Shown in pieces: positions 59,754 through 64,000 of a stretch of 64,000 nucleotides of DNA. The notes below the pieces were generated by a model, which saw only the letters and a list, made by a program, of their open reading frames with translations, made no database searches and was not told where the DNA came from. Position 1 is the first letter of the stretch. Every line of letters begins with the position of its first letter. The position numbers and the translations under genes were made by a program. The DNA lies in the NCBI GenBank assembly GCA_016709025.1, contig JADJEQ010000003.1:124001-188000 (forward strand). Direction: 5' to 3'. This DNA is from Bacteroidales bacterium. Lineage in GTDB: Bacteria; Bacteroidota; Bacteroidia; Bacteroidales; Lentimicrobiaceae.

Positions 59754-61979
59754 CTATTCCCGGTTATAAAAACCCTGGTAAATGTACTGCATGGAAGATC
59801 TGAGTTTCAGGTCAAAAGGATCATTCGTAATGTCCTCATTATCAAAAAACACGTACTGTACCCCGGCATTATATTCCGCACCCGTTTCCAAACTGACACG
59901 ATTACCAAAACGAGTCGGAAATATATAGTTATGTTGCTTCATATAAAGAGTATCTAACAATATATCTCCAACAAGGAAATAATCGTTACCGGTTGAATTC
60001 CAATGGGTAGGAGCTAAACTTATAAATATCCATGGAGAATTATAATCTGCAGGATTGACATTTAATGAACCATTGTAGCAACCCCATGCTTCAAGTTCAT
60101 TTGTAGTATTATTTACAGGTGGCAGATCGGATCCTGTTTTAACTTTCACATAGCGTGAATCGCCAATTGTATATAGATCGGAATTTGTAATTGTACCTGA
60201 TGCCTGCAACGAGCCTGTGTAATCGTCAGCCACTGTGAACTTAATTTTATCATCAGCTTTAAATTCCTGATAACCATTGTAGTCATCATAGGTATGAGCC
60301 CATCCACAAAAAGGGACTGCCGGAAAATTTTTTTCAAAGTATTTATGATAATGTTTCAGATCAAATGGAGAAGGAAGTTTATTCATTTTGGAAGTGTTTG
60401 AAAGAAGCATATACCCCCATTGCCAGTTTGTATAAAAATAAGCAAACTGAAAACTACATTCGGCGGTTCTGGTGGTTGAAGTCTGAGTCGGATCCGACGG
60501 GTTATAATACAATGGTGTAATTGCCCAGCTAATATCTAATGAATGCGGCCAGGGTGAGGTAGAACTATTGGACACAATCTGTATAGTCTGAGGGGTACAA
60601 GCCCATGTAGTATCCGAAGCTGATGTGCCAAAATTGTAAAAATCCCAGTTGTTGTCAGGATGGCAGGTTTGATCAGTATCCCAATAGGTATAGGGTATCA
60701 TGGTTGCATATTTGGTAGCCTCTGATGTGATTGTTGATGACCCGATGTTAACAGTGACCGGATCCTGCATGTCAGATCTGGAGGCATCAACATTGTAGAT
60801 GTGAGGGACCATCACGGAGCCGCAAATTACCGGTCGTGGATTGCCTGAAGCTTCATACAACATATTGGCCAGAAACCTGGAACGCGCAAGCACATGAAAA
60901 AACATATTATCCGGTGCAATTCCATAACTTACATACTGCATATCATTTACAAACCTGTCCTCATTCCTGTATTCTGAAAGGTTTACTACCAAATAATCAA
61001 CGGTTGAAAGAAATACATCCACTTCTTCGGGTATGATTCTTCCCATTTCGCTGTCCCAGAAAGTTGCTGCGTATCCATGTTGACCATCGTTATCTAGCAT
61101 ATTACATGCATTCACCATAACTGTAGCTGCCTGAAACTGATAGTTAACCACTTTGAGGAAATAACTTTCCAACATTAAATAAACCTGCATAGCAGTATCA
61201 GAATCATTTACTCTTCCCTTACATTCATCCAGTATTGTCTTGGCATAACCTGTTAATGCATTGTCACCGCTACCCACAGTTGGACACAATAACTGGTTCA
61301 TGTTATTGATAACGTTCGTCATTGATGCTGGCGACATATCATTATAAATATTACTTGCAAACCCGTGTGCATGCAATTTTAAGTCTTTCATATCCAGTTG
61401 ATTCTGAATATTTGTAGAGTCAGCCTGATACCTTGCTGCTACATTCGGATAGAACATTAGTTGATTGTAAGTGCCGCCACCCATAGCTGTTTGAACAAAA
61501 GCAATCTGCTCGTTTAACGCGGTGCTTGAAATATAGGACGATAGTTTGGCAAAATCAATATTCATTTCATCGGCCAGATGTTCAATGGTACTGTTTAATA
61601 CCTCAATCTGATCCTGTATATCATCCAGTTGATCCTCAATTTCATCAAATTTAGCCTCAGTATGAAGATAATCAAAAGCTTCCCATACAACTTCACCAAT
61701 AAATTCCGCCCCTTCCCAATAAGGATGGAATTTAAAGCCTAAAAGACCGGTTCCCAGTTTGTTTATCTTGTGGCCTGGAAAGGGCAATTGGCGTGAAGTT
61801 TCGTATGCCGACATCATGTTAATCTTTTGATCCGGAATCACCGGGGGTACCACATCAGTAGGAGGCACAACCGGATCAGGGTCCGAATCATCTTTTCTAC
61901 ATGAAACGACAACGATCACCAATAATACTAACAACGTCATTGCCTGAATAATTCTTTTCAGATTTTTGTTTTTTTTCAT
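59754..61979 (-). CDS. Large secreted lipoprotein of unknown family
   Basis: A 741-residue protein. The signal ends VVVSC (C27) and is followed by RKDDSDPDP, an acidic lipoprotein-export-type tail, so it is probably a surface-exposed lipoprotein. Residues about 105-140 form a coiled coil (FDEIEDQLDDIQDQIEVLN). The following 250 residues are mostly helical with Met/Asn/Tyr-rich segments. The C-terminal half is beta-rich, with many Trp, Tyr and Asn. I recognise no domain. A hydrophobic stretch before the coil (LLGFKFHPYWEGAEFIGEVVW) might insert into a membrane. It is a single gene with its own terminator. Function unknown. Confidence 0.8.
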   Translation of the reverse strand: MKKNKNLKRIIQAMTLLVLLVIVVVSCRKDDSDPDPVVPPTDVVPPVIPDQKINMMSAYETSRQLPFPGHKINKLGTGLLGFKFHPYWEGAEFIGEVVWEAFDYLHTEAKFDEIEDQLDDIQDQIEVLNSTIEHLADEMNIDFAKLSSYISSTALNEQIAFVQTAMGGGTYNQLMFYPNVAARYQADSTNIQNQLDMKDLKLHAHGFASNIYNDMSPASMTNVINNMNQLLCPTVGSGDNALTGYAKTILDECKGRVNDSDTAMQVYLMLESYFLKVVNYQFQAATVMVNACNMLDNDGQHGYAATFWDSEMGRIIPEEVDVFLSTVDYLVVNLSEYRNEDRFVNDMQYVSYGIAPDNMFFHVLARSRFLANMLYEASGNPRPVICGSVMVPHIYNVDASRSDMQDPVTVNIGSSTITSEATKYATMIPYTYWDTDQTCHPDNNWDFYNFGTSASDTTWACTPQTIQIVSNSSTSPWPHSLDISWAITPLYYNPSDPTQTSTTRTAECSFQFAYFYTNWQWGYMLLSNTSKMNKLPSPFDLKHYHKYFEKNFPAVPFCGWAHTYDDYNGYQEFKADDKIKFTVADDYTGSLQASGTITNSDLYTIGDSRYVKVKTGSDLPPVNNTTNELEAWGCYNGSLNVNPADYNSPWIFISLAPTHWNSTGNDYFLVGDILLDTLYMKQHNYIFPTRFGNRVSLETGAEYNAGVQYVFFDNEDITNDPFDLKLRSSMQYIYQGFYNRE

Positions 61980-62674
61980 TTCCGGGTGAATTTGGTTTAA
62001 TTTTTTTATTGAATTTTACTGAATAGAAGAAATTTTGATTGGTGAAAACTTCATAGGGTATATATCAACCAGGCATTAAAATGTAATGGGCTTTAAATAA
62101 AAAAAACAATAAAAAAGAACAAATAAAATTTTCAACACATGCATATTATTAGATATGAAACAATGGGATACAACCCCGATTTGCCCATATTGCACTTTTG
62201 AAATACTTTGTTGCTGTTAACCGGTTAATCTGCACAAAAAGGTATATATCCGTGTAATTCTATAACAATCAGCTATTCATATCTAATTTCGGGAATCAAT
62301 CCCATGTTAAAGGCAAAGCTTCTTGCCCCTCCGGCCAGCAGGCAGGTTAGTGTCATACTCTTTATAATTTTAACCAGACAGTAGTGATTCTGAATATAAT
62401 AAATTATTCCTTTTAAAATAAATATATGATTCCTTTATTTCAAAAGCGATGTTTTACGGACCTTAAAATTAACTGTTAAAATGTCGTACACATAAAACAC
62501 CTGATATTAAAGAGTTTCAAAACACTTAATAAAATTATTTATTTTCCATACCTGACTGATTTAATAATTTATGGAATGCAATTTGATGCAAATCGCACCA
62601 GTTATTCGAAAATTACTCATAAGATTATATTCGCTCTTCAGTTCTCAGATATATTCAAACTTAAATTAAAAATG
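61980..62674. other. Non-coding region between the lipoprotein and the right-edge gene
   Basis: AT-rich, divergent promoter region of about 695 bp. The only repeat-like item is a CCGGCCAGCAGGCAGGTTAG fragment (62331-62350) resembling the GCAGGCAG repeat family. TATATTCA at 62650-62657 could be a -7 box for the plus-strand gene. No RNA gene recognised. Confidence 0.5.
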
Positions 62675-63499
62675 ATGAAAAAAGTTTCCGGCTTTACCAT
62701 TGCAATGTTTATAACGGCTGTTCTTTCAGCCTTAACCACACACGCCCAATACTCAACGTTCAGGCTATCTGATTACAAAAACCCTGATTACCTCTATCAA
62801 TCGCTGGTGCTGGATTTCGCTTTCGGCAGCAGATTAAGTCTCATAGACGAGCGTGAACTACGTGATTTTAATTACAACAATTTTTCGCTTGGGCTGGATG
62901 CCGGCGGAAATTATCAGAGATTTTCAAATTCATTGAAGCGGCAAAGTGATCTGGGAATTTCACTCAATGCGGGTATTCATTCCAGTAATTCCGGATATAA
63001 ATTTACCGAACCGAACCAGGAAAATACATCTGATAGATTCAGGCATTCTGAGCAGCTGGAAATTGATTTGGCGGAAAGGTTCTATAACAGGAACAGGTAT
63101 TATTTCGAGGTCAATGCTGTGATGAATAATTTTTATGGTGCAAGTTTCACTGAAGAAGAGAATAAAACGGATACATCGGTTTATTCGTCTGATTATAATC
63201 AGAAAAATTTCAACAACTCAATATCTGCGTCATTTTTGGTGGGCAAAGGCCGCATCGAACAGGTTCAGGATGCGAGGCTGGCCCTTTACCTGCTGGAAGA
63301 TCTGCACAAGTTGAACAGAGATAAGCGGGCTGCCACTGATGGAGAAATAATTGAACTTTCAGAACTTATTACCTCTTTGAAGTACAAACGATTTTTCGAT
63401 GACCGTTTACGAAAAATCGCTGAAATCACCGCCATTGATTCATTTATGCAAAAAAAGGCATTGCAGGGATGCCGGATATTTTACTTCACTGAACGATAA
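62675..63499 (+). CDS. Putative outer-membrane protein, part 1 of a frameshifted gene
   Basis: The start is ATG 62675 (an ATG one codon earlier, at 62672, is also possible); the frame reaches back to 62576, but only this start yields a signal peptide (MKKVSGFTIAMFITAVLSALTTHAQ). The 275 codons show repeated aromatic strands (FSLGLDAGGNYQRFS, RNRYYFEVNAVMNNF). The frame ends FYFTER at 63499, but an alternative frame from 63468 continues DAGYFTSLNDNWIY smoothly. One extra A in the run of seven A at 63450-63456 would explain the shift. Family not recognised. Confidence 0.75.
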   Translation: MKKVSGFTIAMFITAVLSALTTHAQYSTFRLSDYKNPDYLYQSLVLDFAFGSRLSLIDERELRDFNYNNFSLGLDAGGNYQRFSNSLKRQSDLGISLNAGIHSSNSGYKFTEPNQENTSDRFRHSEQLEIDLAERFYNRNRYYFEVNAVMNNFYGASFTEEENKTDTSVYSSDYNQKNFNNSISASFLVGKGRIEQVQDARLALYLLEDLHKLNRDKRAATDGEIIELSELITSLKYKRFFDDRLRKIAEITAIDSFMQKKALQGCRIFYFTER

Positions 63500-64000
63500 C
63501 TGGATTTATGCCAACAATCCGGCCAGATACAGCGGCTACAGGGTTTTTACCGGAATTGAGGCAACCCTTTTATACAACACTGCCAATGACCACAAAGAAG
63601 TATTTGAACCTTTCCCGGAACTTGTAAAATCAACAAATACCACGACGGAAACAGGATTGTTTTTTGTAGCCGGTGTTAGAAGTGAAAAGCCACTTAATCT
63701 GAAATGGCAAAGGTCGGCCGGTTTAAAAGGTCGACTGGGTATGAAACAGGAATTCATCTCCCTTGAAGAGTTTGAAACAGCTATAACCGATACCACCACA
63801 AAAATGTACAATGAATCCGTTCCATCAATACAACTCGCAGCAGACTGGGGATATGGGTTCTACCCGAATTCCAGAACCTGGCTGGTATTTAACTGGGAAC
63901 TGACTGGTGGATATAATCAGAGAGAACAGGGAACTACAAAGGAAGATAAAACTGGTGTACAGAACGACTTTTACCTCTTTACCGGGCCGGATTTATCAGC
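63468..64000 (+). CDS. Putative outer-membrane protein, part 2 (runs off the right edge)
   Basis: The frame from 63468 reads DAGYFTSLNDNWIYANNP then RYSGYRVFTGIEATLLYN, KSTNTTTETGLFFVAGVRS, and so on, open to the window edge. The strands (LKWQRSAGLKGRLGMKQEF, RTWLVFNWELTGGYNQ) are of outer-membrane type and continue part 1 in composition. There is no plausible start within it. It is the second half of the 62675 gene, shifted by one base. Confidence 0.75.

Noticed and set aside
63447..63460. Programmed -1 frameshift at A AAA AAG
   Set aside because: The -1 frame hits a stop after about 12 codons, while the long continuation is in the +1 frame; a one-base indel in the A run explains the data better.

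Overview
The window comes from a Bacteroidota chromosome, most like a free-living or environmental Bacteroidales-type organism. Four secreted proteins carry type IX secretion (T9SS) C-terminal sorting tails. Several genes start just downstream of TAnnTTTG-type -7 boxes with no Shine-Dalgarno sequence. Histidine kinases and LytTR regulators are abundant. Lineage below phylum is inference.

Layout. 1-2.2 kb: carbamate kinase followed by the start of ornithine carbamoyltransferase (arginine/carbamoyl-phosphate metabolism), then a DMT permease. 2.2-7.1 kb: two cytoplasmic PAS-type histidine kinases in tandem. 7.3-14.5 kb: housekeeping genes (mtaB, an inositol-monophosphatase, long-form NfeD, a macro-domain hydrolase), a DUF4153/4173 membrane protein and a GT-C glycosyltransferase. 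14.9-21.8 kb: a TolC / MacA / MacB-ATPase / MacB-permease efflux operon that runs into its own LytS-LytR pair. 21.9-25 kb: a CotH-type surface protein. 25-38.8 kb: small accessory genes (cupin, LysE, three acetyltransferases, OsmC, DUF3795, PhzF, PagL) plus a coupled pair made of a retropepsin-like protein and a protein with four CBM48-like glycogen-binding domains. 39.2-49.6 kb: a sensory/secretion block with a 14-bladed secreted propeller, two Ycf48-like T9SS proteins, a LytTR regulator, a TPR hybrid kinase and a lone receiver. 49.7-50.1 kb: a broken HipB-like regulator and tRNA-Gly(CCC). 50.2-59.4 kb: a maltose-type disaccharide cluster (MFS carrier, MalQ, two URK-like P-loop proteins, and a beta-phosphoglucomutase/GH65 phosphorylase fusion). 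59.7-64 kb: a large orphan lipoprotein and an outer-membrane protein running off the edge.

How the parts work together. In the sugar cluster the carrier would import the disaccharide, the GH65 domain would split it with phosphate to beta-glucose-1-phosphate and glucose, the fused mutase domain would make glucose-6-phosphate, and MalQ would trim or extend maltodextrins. In the efflux operon the LytS-LytR pair probably regulates the pump.

Two features stand out. First, many intergenic regions are filled with arrays of degenerate 7-8 bp phrases, REP-like palindromes and short terminal-inverted-repeat elements; one 59-bp segment occurs twice, identically, in opposite orientation about 36 kb apart. 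Second, three genes (TPR hybrid kinase, a Ycf48-like T9SS protein, and the right-edge outer-membrane protein) are each split by a single-base shift, two of them at homopolymers, which is either consensus error or ongoing decay. I did not find a defence island, CRISPR array or phage. The least-explained items are the four-CBM48/aspartyl-protease pair, the paralogous P-loop pair in which one member has a changed Walker A, and the 741-residue orphan lipoprotein.
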